Positions 1 to 9,283 of a stretch of 52,056 bases of DNA are shown here, one piece after another (within the stretch, counting starts at the first letter, position 1; each line of letters begins with the position of its first letter). This stretch comes from Caldilineales bacterium. Its GTDB lineage: Bacteria > Chloroflexota > Anaerolineae > J102. The notes beneath the pieces were generated by a model, which was not told the DNA's origin, ran no database searches, and saw nothing but the letters and a program-made list of their open reading frames with translations. Location: positions 1 through 52,056 of the forward strand of contig JAGFJG010000128.1 of assembly GCA_024102915.1 (NCBI GenBank), in the 5' to 3' direction. Both the position numbers and the translations under genes were made by a program.

Positions 1-2
1 TG

Positions 3-570
3 CCGGCGGAAAGCGGGGCGCAGCAGGTCGAGCAGGATTTCCGCCTGACGTACCGCGACATGGTTCTGCTTTTCCTCGCTCTCAACACGCCCAAAGTCAG
101 CGACGATAGCTGGACCTATTTCCCGCAGCCGGAATTGCTCTGCGGGCGCACGCATGAACCTAAAAATTGGAGCGCCCAATTGGCTCCGGATGGTTATACA
201 TCGCTGGCAGCCGAGGTCTTCCAGCCGGGGCGAACCGGCCTGGGAATCGTCGGATGACCAGCTTGTGCAGCGCGCTATCACTGATTTCACCCGGATCGGC
301 TTTGTCCCGCCCGACAGCCTGCACGACGCATGGGTGTTGCGGGTTCCCTACGCCTATCCGGTGTACTATATCGGCTATGCCGAAAAAGTGCGGCGGGTCA
401 AAGAATTTCTCGACACGAACTTCGCCAATCTGCACCTCGTGGGCAGGACCGGTTCCTTCCGATACATGAACAGCGATGGCGTGATTGAAGATGCTCTCGC
501 CCTCAGCAACTATCTGACCGGACAGATGAATGAATATATCGACGTGAGCAGGGATTACAAGGTTGATTGA
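3..570 (+). pseudogene. FAD-dependent oxidoreductase (amine-oxidase / UDP-galactopyranose-mutase-like), C-terminal part, frameshifted
   Basis: The 5' end lies outside the window. The reading frame open from base 3 encodes a stretch with FPQPELLCGRTHEPKNW, typical of the C-terminal third of protoporphyrinogen-oxidase/amine-oxidase-like flavoproteins found in glycan clusters. It then runs to a stop at 258. The family's C-terminal FAD-binding end (LVGRTGSFRYMNSDG, then a helix) continues in the next frame and stops at 570. The switch falls near 228-232, in a ggggc run, where removing one base restores a continuous protein (..VFQPG/EPAWESSDD..). So a single-base insertion splits the gene. This may be a real pseudogene or a sequencing or assembly error; no programmed-frameshift signal is visible. 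The substrate is unknown. The GT2 gene follows 24 bases downstream, so the two are probably cotranscribed. Confidence 0.65.
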
Positions 571-594
571 CCGGCGCAGTATACTCAATTTGTC

Positions 595-1635
595 ATGAGC
601 GATTCCCTTTCAATCTCAGTCGTCATCCCGGCCCTCAATGCGGCGGATTTGCTGCCTGGCCTTTTGTTGGCTCTGGCTGATGGCGTTGTCCCACCGGACG
701 AGATTATCGTGATCGATGATGGCTCCACTGATGCCACGCTTGCCGTCGCCATGGAGCAAGGCTGCCTGACCGGGCGCACGCCTCATCCCCGGTCGGGACC
801 GGCGACCGCCCGGAATCTGGGCGCTGTCAAGGCCAACGGCGACATCCTGTTTTTTCTGGATGCGGACACTGTTCCCCATGCGGACGCCGTGGCGCGGGTG
901 CGTGATGCATTTCAAGACCCATCGCTGGATGCGTTGTTCGGCTCCTACGATGATGCGCCTAGCGATCCCGGCTTTCTCAGCCAGTACAAAAACCTGTTTC
1001 ATCACTATGTCCACCAGATGAGCGCCGAAACCGCCAGCACGTTCTGGACGGGATGCGGGGCTATTCGTCGCCCGGTTTTTATGCGGCTGGGCGGGTTCAC
1101 CGATGAATACGGTCGGCCTTGCATCGAGGATATCGAGTTGGGCTATCGCCTGATCAGCCAGCAGGGCAAGATACGGCTGGATAAGGAACTGTTGAGCACG
1201 CACCGAAAACGCTGGACGGTGACATCCTTGCTGCGCACCGACATCATCGACCGTGGCATCCCCTGGGCGGAACTCATTTTGCGCCATAAAGCCTTCGTCA
1301 ATGACCTCAACCTGCAAACTCGAAATCGCATTAGCGTGGTCACTCTGTGGCTGCTGGCGCTGAGTCTGATTCTCTCTTTGTGGAATCCCTGGTTGCTGCT
1401 CATCTCATTGATCGGGGCGGCGATGTTATTGCGATTGAACTGGTCGCTCTATCACTGGTTCGCCGAGAAAAGGGGAATCTGGTTTGCGGCGCGCGTCGTG
1501 CCCTGGCACTGGCTTTATTATGGCTACAATGCCATTGCTTTCGGCCTGGGCGCATTGCGATACGGGCGCTCCACCTTTGCGCGCGGCCACGCCAATCCCA
1601 ATCGTCCCGGCGCTCTCGCCCCCGACCAACCCTGA
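595..1635 (+). CDS. Family 2 glycosyltransferase, membrane-anchored
   Basis: This 346-residue protein opens with the GT-A fold pattern of family 2: VVIPALNAADLLPGLL at residues 9-24, IDDGSTDAT around 40-48, the metal-binding D-A-D at 89-91 and an ED pair at 178-179 in the acceptor region. Hydrophobic segments near 240-285 would anchor it to the inner face of the membrane. It probably transfers a sugar from a nucleotide or lipid-linked donor to a lipid or polysaccharide acceptor; donor and acceptor cannot be told from sequence. The neighbours (broken flavoprotein, GT39, two flippases) place it in cell-envelope glycan synthesis. A TATACT sits at 580-585, only 9 bases before the ATG, without a good -35 box, so a very short leader is possible. 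Confidence 0.85.
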   Translation: MSDSLSISVVIPALNAADLLPGLLLALADGVVPPDEIIVIDDGSTDATLAVAMEQGCLTGRTPHPRSGPATARNLGAVKANGDILFFLDADTVPHADAVARVRDAFQDPSLDALFGSYDDAPSDPGFLSQYKNLFHHYVHQMSAETASTFWTGCGAIRRPVFMRLGGFTDEYGRPCIEDIELGYRLISQQGKIRLDKELLSTHRKRWTVTSLLRTDIIDRGIPWAELILRHKAFVNDLNLQTRNRISVVTLWLLALSLILSLWNPWLLLISLIGAAMLLRLNWSLYHWFAEKRGIWFAARVVPWHWLYYGYNAIAFGLGALRYGRSTFARGHANPNRPGALAPDQP

Positions 1636-1673
1636 AATATCAGGTGTGACAAATATCCAAATAGGGGAACTCA

Positions 1674-2879
1674 ATGACAGGAACTGTGATTCGTGGAGTT
1701 TTGGCGTTAGTGCTCGTATTTGTGGTGATATCCGGCGCTCGTGCATATGCCAACCTCGCCTCCGTGCCGAGTATCGAATTGGAGAAACGATGGGAAGGCA
1801 TCAACGGCCCCGTTGCGATCACGTTCGCCGATGATGATAGCGGTCGGCTTTTCATCGTCGAGCGTTGGGGCCGCATTCGGGTGGTCAAAGACGGCAATCT
1901 GTTGACGGAACCTTTCCTCGACATCAAAGACAGGGTGACCACGGAAGACCTGGAACAGGGTCTGCTTGGGCTGGCCTTCCCGCCTGGCTACGCCGAAAAA
2001 CAATATTTTTATGTCGACTACATTGATAAAAACGGCGATACGATCATCGCCCGCTATCATGCCGATGGCAGCGATCCGAATCGGGCTCTTCATGATAGCG
2101 AAGAGGTCATTCTAAAAATCGAGCAGCCTGGCCCCAATCATAATGGCGGAACCCTGGCGTTCGGCCCTAACGACGGTTACCTGTATATCAGTTCCAGCGA
2201 AGGCGAACTCTCAATTGCGCCTCTTGGCAACGCCCAGGACCCGAACAGCCTGCTCGGTAAAATCCTGCGTATCGATGTGGAAGGCAGTGAGGCCCCGTAT
2301 GGTATCCCCGCCAACAACCCCTTTTTGAACACCCCTGACGCTCGCGGCGAGGTGTGGTCACTGGGCTTCCGCAATCCCTGGCGCTTCTCGTTCGACGCCC
2401 TGACCGGCGATCTCTTCATCGGCGATGTGGGCCAGTTCAAATGGGAGGAACTCGATTTTCAGCCAGCCGCCAGCGCAGGCGGCGAGAACTACGGCTGGCC
2501 GGTGCTTGAGGGAAATCACTGTTATATCGGTTCGACGTGCAGTGCGAATGGCATGACGCCGCCCATCTTCGAATACCCCCACACTGAAAAGCAATGTGCA
2601 ATCATTGGCGGCGAGGTTTATCGGGGCGAGAAGCTCGCCGCCCTGACTGGCCTGTACATCTTTGGCGATACGTGCACGGGGCGCATTTGGGCGAGCCGCC
2701 GTGAGGCCGAGGACTGGAGCACCGACCTCCTGTTGGACAGCGACGCCCTGATCACTACGTTTGGCCGCAACGCCGCCGGAGACATCTTCGTCGCCGACTT
2801 GATGACAAGCGCCGTCTACGAGATCGTATCGGTTCCCAGTCAAATGTTATACATGCCTCTGCTTACCCAACCGCAATGA
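1674..2879 (+). CDS. PQQ-dependent sugar dehydrogenase (glucose/sorbosone dehydrogenase family), secreted
   Basis: The 401-residue product starts with a signal peptide (MTGTVIRG, a hydrophobic core to about residue 22, then ARA-YA). It continues with a beta-propeller of the GSDH family. Visible landmarks are GPVAITFADDDSGRLFIVE, the LLGLAFPPGY block, PGPNHNGGTLAFGPNDGYLY (containing the conserved Asn-His-Asn-Gly) and LGFRNPWRFSFDALTGDLFIGDVG. Family members oxidise aldose sugars outside the cytoplasmic membrane using pyrroloquinoline quinone, but many homologues have no proven substrate. A ggggaa ribosome site precedes the ATG. The stop overlaps the next start as ATGA, implying cotranslation with the GT39 gene. 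No PQQ biosynthesis genes are seen; the PqqD-like gene at 10787 is unlikely to be one. Confidence 0.85.
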   Translation: MTGTVIRGVLALVLVFVVISGARAYANLASVPSIELEKRWEGINGPVAITFADDDSGRLFIVERWGRIRVVKDGNLLTEPFLDIKDRVTTEDLEQGLLGLAFPPGYAEKQYFYVDYIDKNGDTIIARYHADGSDPNRALHDSEEVILKIEQPGPNHNGGTLAFGPNDGYLYISSSEGELSIAPLGNAQDPNSLLGKILRIDVEGSEAPYGIPANNPFLNTPDARGEVWSLGFRNPWRFSFDALTGDLFIGDVGQFKWEELDFQPAASAGGENYGWPVLEGNHCYIGSTCSANGMTPPIFEYPHTEKQCAIIGGEVYRGEKLAALTGLYIFGDTCTGRIWASRREAEDWSTDLLLDSDALITTFGRNAAGDIFVADLMTSAVYEIVSVPSQMLYMPLLTQPQ

Positions 2880-5017
2880 GCGACACTTTTCAAAAGCCTG
2901 CATATCGCCTGCTGTTGCTAGGCATCATTCTGGCCGGATTTGGCTTGCGCGTCGGCTCGCTCAACGCCTCGTCCTTATGGCTGGATGAACTCATCCAGGT
3001 GCAATTAGCCAGCCTGCCGCTGGCAAAACTGCCGGCAGCCATGTTCGCCCACGCCAACATGCCGTTCGATATTCTCGTCACCAAAACCCTGCTCAAGTTT
3101 GGTGAGCAGGATGGCTGGCTGCGGCTCTCATCCGCCTTTGCCGGAACTCTCAGTTTGCCGCTCATCTACCTTGTCGCACATAAATTGAACGCCAGGCCTG
3201 TCCCCATCCTCGCCCTGGCTTTGCTAACCGTGTCGCCGCTTGCTTTGGAATACAACCGGGAGATTAGGCCCTACAGTTCTCTCCTGGTTCTGTCGTTGCT
3301 TAGCGTTTACTTGTTCTTGCAGGCTTTGGATCGCCCCTGGTACTGGCTTGGTTTTGCCCCATCCTTCCTGGCAACTTTGAACACACACCTCTTTGCCATT
3401 GCCCTGGCGCCAGTGTTTGGACTGTACTGGCTGCTCTGGTATCTAATGCCACTGTGGCGCTCGAAGCGACGCTGGCCTCTGCTTATCGCCCCTATCACAC
3501 TCGCCATAGTTCTGGCGCTCTTTATAATCTCGCCCTTCAGCCCAGAATATATCGGCAGATTTAGCGCCGCCTTGGTACGCGGGGTAAGCGGCCCCAGCGC
3601 CGCCCAGAGCCTCTCACTGGCGCAAACATCCTATCCATTCCCGGGTTTTCTGTTTTTGCTGCAACGCCTTCCGGTCGATTTCACCGGTGTGCATCCTGCC
3701 AATGTCCAGGGTCAGATTCTGGCGCTTGTTGGACTTGCCTTTGCTATACTGGGCATCATCAGCCTACGTCGTCACCCGCATGCCCTCAGTTTCCTGCTCC
3801 TGTGGATGATTATCATTCCTTCCATCATCATCTATACGCTTTATCAACGCGACCATTGGTTCAGCCCTCGATACATTATCCATGGTCTGCCGCCCGCTCT
3901 CATCCTCATCGCTGCCGGTATGGCCCAGGCTGGCGAATGGATTGCCCGCCTGATCAGGCTTGTCCCCAATTCTCCCCACCGCAAAGCCGCCTTCGCCGCC
4001 GCCCTAGTCTCGCTTCTGCTACTGGGCTACCTACTGCTGGCCGGTCCTGCCATCTCCCATGCTTACTACACACCACACGAAAACCTGCGTGATGCATCCG
4101 CCTATCTGGCGCAAGAATATACACCAGGTACGTTAATCGTCGCCCCGCTTGTCGCCCCCTATCTCTATCACTATCTACCTCGAAACATCCCTGTGCTCGA
4201 CATGCAGAGCGGGGCCATCATTGAAGCGGAGGCCCAGAAGTACGATCGCCTGCTCATCTTGCAGACTCCCTACAGTCGGCTCAACTATCCTGATGCGCCC
4301 TGGATCAATCCGGAAAACGCCGTAGCGCTATTCCGGCCAGGGATCGTCATCTATAACGGTCCCGCCGGTGAAATGGCCCGCATCCGTCTGGCCGAGCGGG
4401 AGGAGCGCATCGGCCAGCTTGACGCCTCCGCCGACGTACCCCTCGCTGACCTGCGCCAGCTTGCCACCGACGCTCGCGCCATGCAAGATTGGCAGACAGC
4501 GATCACCGCCCTTAATCGCATCGTCGCCGTCACCGCAGATGATGCCGGCGCCTGGACTGACCTTGGCTTCGCATACCAGATGAGCAAGGCATATCCTGAC
4601 GCTATCAGCGCCTACGAAAAATCGCTTTCAGTGAATCCCAATCAGGCCTGGGCGCAACTCTTATTAGCAAACTCCTATCGCCTGAACGGCGAGACTGAGA
4701 AGGGCTTACCGCATGCCCAAATCGCCACCGAGCTTGCGCCAGAACTGCCCAACGCCTGGTCGGCGCTGGGGTACATGCAATTAGCTTTGGGGGATGCCTA
4801 TTCCGCCCGTCAGAGTTTCGCCAGAGGTTTGGCGCTGCGCCCTGGCGATCTGGAATTGAGATATGGGGACGCCCAGGCAGCCACCCAGGCCAATGCTTCC
4901 GATGCCGGTCAGGTCTGGCTCGACCTGCTTGCCCTGTCCCCACCGAGTTACATGGTCGCCACCGCTTGCGAACAACTCGGCCAGGAAGCTCACCCCGCCT
5001 GTCAAAACCAGCCATGA
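2876..5017 (+). CDS. GT39-type (GT-C) membrane glycosyltransferase with C-terminal TPR repeats
   Basis: This 713-residue protein has about 10-12 hydrophobic segments in residues 10-410. It carries GT-C hallmarks: a first-loop acidic pair at D37-E38 in SLWLDELI and, after the third segment, EYNREIRPYSSLL, as in ArnT/PMT-like transferases that use polyprenyl-phosphate sugars outside the membrane. A soluble region of about 120 residues follows. Residues ~535-690 form at least three to four tetratricopeptide repeats (for example AWTDLGFAYQMSKAYPDAI and AWAQLLLANSYRLNGETEKG). The TPR tail is an unusual addition that may dock a partner or acceptor protein. The gene is coupled by ATGA overlaps on both sides, so it was translated with the sugar dehydrogenase and the DUF5693-like protein. 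Acceptor unknown. Confidence 0.8.
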   Translation: MSDTFQKPAYRLLLLGIILAGFGLRVGSLNASSLWLDELIQVQLASLPLAKLPAAMFAHANMPFDILVTKTLLKFGEQDGWLRLSSAFAGTLSLPLIYLVAHKLNARPVPILALALLTVSPLALEYNREIRPYSSLLVLSLLSVYLFLQALDRPWYWLGFAPSFLATLNTHLFAIALAPVFGLYWLLWYLMPLWRSKRRWPLLIAPITLAIVLALFIISPFSPEYIGRFSAALVRGVSGPSAAQSLSLAQTSYPFPGFLFLLQRLPVDFTGVHPANVQGQILALVGLAFAILGIISLRRHPHALSFLLLWMIIIPSIIIYTLYQRDHWFSPRYIIHGLPPALILIAAGMAQAGEWIARLIRLVPNSPHRKAAFAAALVSLLLLGYLLLAGPAISHAYYTPHENLRDASAYLAQEYTPGTLIVAPLVAPYLYHYLPRNIPVLDMQSGAIIEAEAQKYDRLLILQTPYSRLNYPDAPWINPENAVALFRPGIVIYNGPAGEMARIRLAEREERIGQLDASADVPLADLRQLATDARAMQDWQTAITALNRIVAVTADDAGAWTDLGFAYQMSKAYPDAISAYEKSLSVNPNQAWAQLLLANSYRLNGETEKGLPHAQIATELAPELPNAWSALGYMQLALGDAYSARQSFARGLALRPGDLELRYGDAQAATQANASDAGQVWLDLLALSPPSYMVATACEQLGQEAHPACQNQP

Positions 5018-6969
5018 AATCGACACACCTCATCGCCGCCGGGTTGATTGCCGCCAGCACGCCCGCCATCTATCGCCGCCTGCAAGCGCGGCATCGCTGG
5101 GAACAGCACAATCGCCGCGCCTACCTCGCCATTGACTTCGCCCAGGCCAGCGCCGCCGCGACCAGGGCCGGGCTGCCGCTCTACGATTTTCTGCACGAAT
5201 GCCGCCACCGCGGCGCCACCCATATCGCCATCGCCGAAGACACCCTGGATTCATTGCTTCAGCGCGGCGAATTGGTTCAAATGTTGGCGGATGCACCGGG
5301 ACAACATCATTTCGTCTCCAGTCGCCCCGCCTTAATCACACGGCTGCGTGATGAGTTCGCAGCGCGCTTGCCGCATGTTCTGATTGCATCGAGCGCCACG
5401 CCCGACCCGGCTACTCATCTTGTCCTCCAAGGCGATCTGGCTGCGCTGCGCCCCCTGGCGCTGGGCTTTGACCCCGATCTTTTCAAGCTCGCCCGCAGCA
5501 CAGGTCTGCAACTCATCGCCAGCCCCGCCAGCTATGCCTGGCCTACACCCGCCGCCATCGAGCGGACGCTGGCGCAGGCGGCGCAACTGGGCGCGCGTAT
5601 CATTCGTTTTGCCGGTGATCCATTGCTGGGCCACGAAATGTGGTTGCAGCACACCGTCGCCAGCCTGCGCAAACACCGGCTCACGTTTGCGTTCTTCGTC
5701 GACAGCCGCCACCAGCGCGGCGACTGGTTCATCGCCAAGACCCTACCCGAACAGACTTTGTTGAGCTATCGCTTCACGCCCGCACAACTCGACGCCAGCG
5801 ACATCGACGGCCTGGCCTATCAGGCGGGGCTGCGCGCACGGGAAGGGGGAATCCGACTCATCTTCGCCGATGCAGATATCGGCGTCCATGCCTATAAACC
5901 CACCGATCTCCACCAGTTTCTCGGCGCGCTGGCGCATGATCTGACCGGGCATGGCGGATTCATTCTCGATATCCCCGACCACAGCCACGAACACGCCGAT
6001 CCGGATCATGGGCACGATCATGACGAGTCCGGCCATCATCACGAACATGCGGAAAGCAGCATTCCCGACATCCTGCCTGTGGAGAGAATCACAGTGCAGA
6101 TCGCTCGCGCCCTCGAGCTGATGTCGTCGGAGCCCCTGCCAGCGCGGGTGGAAAGACGGCTGTTATTGCCCTCCGCTGTCGGTCTGGGCTTGCTGGCGCT
6201 GGAAAATATGCGCTCAATCAGCCTGCCTGTCGCTTTGCTGGCGGGCGGCAGCGCCTTCATCGCCGCAAACGTGCTGCTGCCCCGACTCGACCGGCCTCGT
6301 GACGCCCTCACGACCGCCTTCACCCCATCATACACACCCAAACTGGTGGGGTTGGGCGCACTGGTCGCCGGCGCTGCTTCCGGCCCGGCGGGTCTAATCG
6401 CTGCGCCCGTGGCCGGGCTGCTTACCGCCGCCGAGACGTCCAATCCCGAATATTATCTGCGTGTCGAAACCCTGCGCACGTACAATCTCGATTGGTCGTT
6501 GCCGCTGGCGTGGCAATTCCTGGCGGAACCGCTGCCCATGCTGAACGGATGGCAGCGCTGGCCCGTGGCAGCCGCCATCGCCCTGACGCCGGTTCTTCTG
6601 CGAGGCCGCATCCCCGCCGACCTGATCAGTCAACTCGACCAGGAACATCCCAGCGGGCATACACACCACCTCAGCGCCGCCCAACGCACGCTTGGTGACG
6701 CCCGTATGGCCGCCAGCGCCCAACCTCTGCGCAAGTGGAGCGGGCTGACCCTGATGTGGCTCATCCACGCAGGCTTGCCGGCCGGATCGTCGGCACGTTC
6801 GCTGGCGGGGCTCGTTGCCACAGCCGGGGGCATTGCCGCAGCCGGGACTCTGCGCAACGCCGGGCGACCGATCACGCTTTCGATAGCCCAGGTAATCCGC
6901 AGCAGCACAATTCTGTCGCCCGTGGCTCTGGCCGGGGCCGCTCTGGCGCAGGCGCGCAAAAGCGCATAA
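5014..6969 (+). CDS. DUF5693-like polytopic membrane protein with a His-rich loop
   Basis: The start chosen is the ATG overlapping the previous stop (ATGA, 5014-5017), giving 651 residues. It has a short N-terminal hydrophobic segment, a long extracytoplasmic-looking domain (~30-320) and a C-terminal set of hydrophobic segments (~385-640). The domain has alternating strands and helices resembling the DUF5693 proteins found near S-layer and polysaccharide genes in Firmicutes and Chloroflexi; family membership is from memory of architecture and is moderate. Residues 322-347 are extreme in composition, with ten His and many Asp/Glu in 26 positions, which looks like a metal-binding loop. No enzymatic motif is recognised. 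It sits between GT39 and the first flippase, so a role in surface polymer export or attachment is plausible. Confidence 0.6.
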   Translation: MKSTHLIAAGLIAASTPAIYRRLQARHRWEQHNRRAYLAIDFAQASAAATRAGLPLYDFLHECRHRGATHIAIAEDTLDSLLQRGELVQMLADAPGQHHFVSSRPALITRLRDEFAARLPHVLIASSATPDPATHLVLQGDLAALRPLALGFDPDLFKLARSTGLQLIASPASYAWPTPAAIERTLAQAAQLGARIIRFAGDPLLGHEMWLQHTVASLRKHRLTFAFFVDSRHQRGDWFIAKTLPEQTLLSYRFTPAQLDASDIDGLAYQAGLRAREGGIRLIFADADIGVHAYKPTDLHQFLGALAHDLTGHGGFILDIPDHSHEHADPDHGHDHDESGHHHEHAESSIPDILPVERITVQIARALELMSSEPLPARVERRLLLPSAVGLGLLALENMRSISLPVALLAGGSAFIAANVLLPRLDRPRDALTTAFTPSYTPKLVGLGALVAGAASGPAGLIAAPVAGLLTAAETSNPEYYLRVETLRTYNLDWSLPLAWQFLAEPLPMLNGWQRWPVAAAIALTPVLLRGRIPADLISQLDQEHPSGHTHHLSAAQRTLGDARMAASAQPLRKWSGLTLMWLIHAGLPAGSSARSLAGLVATAGGIAAAGTLRNAGRPITLSIAQVIRSSTILSPVALAGAALAQARKSA

Positions 6970-6978
6970 ACCAAAACT

Positions 6979-8445
6979 ATGCGTTCTCGCGCCACGGCCC
7001 AAAATCTCTCGGCTATCAGCCTAAACAAGGTGGCTCAGATTGGCGGCGCTTTCGCATTCGCCATCCTTATCCCCCGCGCCCTTGGCGTCGAGCTGTTTGG
7101 GCAACTCTCATTTGCCCTGGCGCTCAGCCTGCTTTTGCAGATGCCGGGCGATTTGGGCGGCCTGGATATCATGGGCCGTTTTGTGCCGGGATGGGCGCAA
7201 GAGGGCGCGGAAGGAGAGCGTAGAATCGGTTGGATGACCTGGCAATTCGTGCTGGTGCGCGCGGGCGTCGGCCTGCTCGTCATCACCTTCAGCACAATGA
7301 TCGGGCCACGGCTGGCCCCCTGGCTGACGCCCTTCGATAGCTTTCTGATCGGCGCTACGGCCGCCCTGCGCATGGCTTCGTGGACGCCCTTTCATCTCAG
7401 TTTCGGCCTCAATCGCATGGGCCGCTGGGTGGTCGAACTCTCGTGGCGGCAACTGGTCATGATCCCGTTTTTGCTCCTGCTCTTGCCGTGGGGGTTGCAG
7501 GGGATGTTGATCGGCCTCGTACTGAGTGAGGCAGTTTTCTTAATCTTGGGGTCCGTTTGGATTCGGCAATATCTGCGCCCGCAACGATTCGATTGGACGG
7601 CTTTGCGTCCATACCTGCGGTTCGGGCTGGGCTTCTTCGTCGCCAATCTCGTTATCGTGGCCCTGTATCGCAGCATGCCCGTGCTGCTGGAAACCTGGAC
7701 GCGTGACACCGTCAGCGTCGGCTATCTCACCCTGGCCCTCAGCGTCTTCATGCTCGTGCTGGTTGTCTTCTCCCAATACTTCGCCTCATTCGTGCCGAAA
7801 TTGACGCTTTTGCGCAATGAAGGCCGGGATAAGGAATTGCAGTCCTGGTTGGAACGCATCATGCGCTACAGCGCCGCAGTGACCGGCTTCATCATGATCG
7901 GCATCATTCTGCTTACCGATTCGCTGGCGCCCATGCTGTTCGGCGCAGATTTCCAGCCGGTCGCCCGGCTCGTCCTCATCCTCAGCCTCGGGCTGTTGAT
8001 TCAGCCGCTCATTTGGGTGGGTCGCTATGCCGCCACCGCCGTGGGCATGCCGCGCGTCCCCTTCATCGCCACCGTAGCAGCGATGATCATCGCCTTGCTC
8101 GCCGCCTTCTGGCTGATCCCTCGATTCACAGCCGAAGGCGCGGCGATCAGCCTCGTGCTGGGCATTTTCAGCCTGGGCATCGTGACGCAAATCCTGAGCC
8201 GCAATTGGTTGTTCCCGCCCTGGCGAGCCTGGCTGATCATCTACCTTCCTCTGCTCGCCCTTATCCCGCTGCACGACCCGGAACGAAATCTGCTCGCCAG
8301 CCTGCTGGTCACTGCGCTTTGCTTCATCACCTATGGTGCGATTCTGATGGCGTCGCGAGTGGTTTCGCTGGCTGAACTTCGTCCGCAAAAGTCGACGTCC
8401 TCCAAAGATGAACCTGACGTAGCCCATGCCGTCAATTCCCCCTGA
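6979..8445 (+). CDS. Oligosaccharide flippase (Wzx-like, MOP superfamily), copy 1
   Basis: This 488-residue integral membrane protein shows about 12-14 hydrophobic segments. Its N-terminal block ([20 protein letters not shown], then [12 protein letters not shown] and [14 protein letters not shown]) is typical of polysaccharide-transport flippases that move undecaprenyl-linked oligosaccharides across the cytoplasmic membrane. It starts 9 bases after the DUF5693-like gene. Its stop lies 20 bases inside the following SUMF1-like gene, so the group reads as one operon. The protein shares clear blocks with the flippase at 9284 (both have a G-D-x-G-G-L-x-I-x-G-R motif near residue 60), showing that the two are paralogues. 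The C-terminal ~35 residues are polar and likely cytoplasmic. Confidence 0.85.
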   Translation: MRSRATAQNLSAISLNKVAQIGGAFAFAILIPRALGVELFGQLSFALALSLLLQMPGDLGGLDIMGRFVPGWAQEGAEGERRIGWMTWQFVLVRAGVGLLVITFSTMIGPRLAPWLTPFDSFLIGATAALRMASWTPFHLSFGLNRMGRWVVELSWRQLVMIPFLLLLLPWGLQGMLIGLVLSEAVFLILGSVWIRQYLRPQRFDWTALRPYLRFGLGFFVANLVIVALYRSMPVLLETWTRDTVSVGYLTLALSVFMLVLVVFSQYFASFVPKLTLLRNEGRDKELQSWLERIMRYSAAVTGFIMIGIILLTDSLAPMLFGADFQPVARLVLILSLGLLIQPLIWVGRYAATAVGMPRVPFIATVAAMIIALLAAFWLIPRFTAEGAAISLVLGIFSLGIVTQILSRNWLFPPWRAWLIIYLPLLALIPLHDPERNLLASLLVTALCFITYGAILMASRVVSLAELRPQKSTSSKDEPDVAHAVNSP

Positions 8446-9265
8446 CTCTGCGCGCCTGGTGACGGTTCCAGCCGGCCCCTTCATCTACGGCCCTGAGATC
8501 ATTTACGAACGACAGAGCGGCGCTCGTCCAGCCTTAGACCAAACTGTTATCGATCTGCCCGAATTTCGCATCCAGGCCTGGCCTGTCACCTATGCCGAAT
8601 GGCACACTTTTCTGAACGACTCTGGCTACGAGTGGCCGGGCGTATGGTGGGCGATCCGAGAGAAGGGTTGGCGGCGTCATTTGCGACGGTTCGCCGTCGT
8701 CGAATCCTATCCTCAGGCTATGGCTGATTACCCGATCGTATTCGTCTCTCAGACGGACGCCCTGGTCTATGCCGATTGGTTGGGTGAGCGAGATGGCCTG
8801 AGCTACACCCTCCCCACCGAACAGCAATGGGAAAAAGCGGCCCGGAGCGTGGATGGACGCACCTATCCATGGGGCGAGACCTCACCCCGCCCAGAACTCA
8901 TGCATCTGCGACCTACCCACACCCTTGGTTTGGACTATTACTGGTACAATCTAACGCGCAAGCCGCGCACCGAACTGGCGCGTAGCGGCTGGTACTGGCG
9001 CATTGGCACGCCGTTGCCGGTCGGCGCCATCCCGCAGAATCGCTCCCCGTATGGATGCCTTGACATGGCCGGAAACATCTGGGAATGGACGCTCAGCCCT
9101 TATGATCCCGCTGATGGCCGTTTCCACGTGGTCAAAGGCGGTTCATGGGGATACAGCCCTCATCACACGGCCTGTTCGGTCCGCAGCGCATGCAGCATCA
9201 CCCAACCCAGTTCGGACTACCGGGCGCAAGGAACCGGATTCCGCCTTGTGGTCAATGAATCCTGA
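8426..9265 (+). CDS. SUMF1 / formylglycine-generating-enzyme-like protein
   Basis: The 279-residue protein spans the whole FGE-sulfatase fold. It starts [13 protein letters not shown]. The middle has [26 protein letters not shown] and GRTYPWG. The end has [23 protein letters not shown] and [12 protein letters not shown]. True formylglycine-generating enzymes need a Cys pair near the C-terminal core. Here that stretch reads [12 protein letters not shown], with no clear equivalent of the first catalytic Cys, so it may instead resemble non-oxidase members of the fold. No signal peptide is present and no sulfatase gene is nearby. It overlaps the end of flippase 1 and lies 18 bases before flippase 2, which suggests a task linked to the exported glycan or its carrier protein. 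Confidence 0.75.
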   Translation: MPSIPPDSARLVTVPAGPFIYGPEIIYERQSGARPALDQTVIDLPEFRIQAWPVTYAEWHTFLNDSGYEWPGVWWAIREKGWRRHLRRFAVVESYPQAMADYPIVFVSQTDALVYADWLGERDGLSYTLPTEQQWEKAARSVDGRTYPWGETSPRPELMHLRPTHTLGLDYYWYNLTRKPRTELARSGWYWRIGTPLPVGAIPQNRSPYGCLDMAGNIWEWTLSPYDPADGRFHVVKGGSWGYSPHHTACSVRSACSITQPSSDYRAQGTGFRLVVNES

Positions 9266-9283
9266 TCTTCGTACAAGACTGGC

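Noticed and set aside
616..1317. Long minus-strand reading frame opposite the GT2 gene
   Set aside because: The plus-strand protein has clear family motifs. The antisense frame has low-complexity, Arg/Gln/His-rich content expected from GC-rich codon shadows.
1674..2879. PQQ sugar dehydrogenase and PqqD-like protein as parts of a local PQQ biosynthesis cluster
   Set aside because: No pqqA, pqqB, pqqC or pqqE is present, and the PqqD-like gene is 8 kb away next to unrelated genes.
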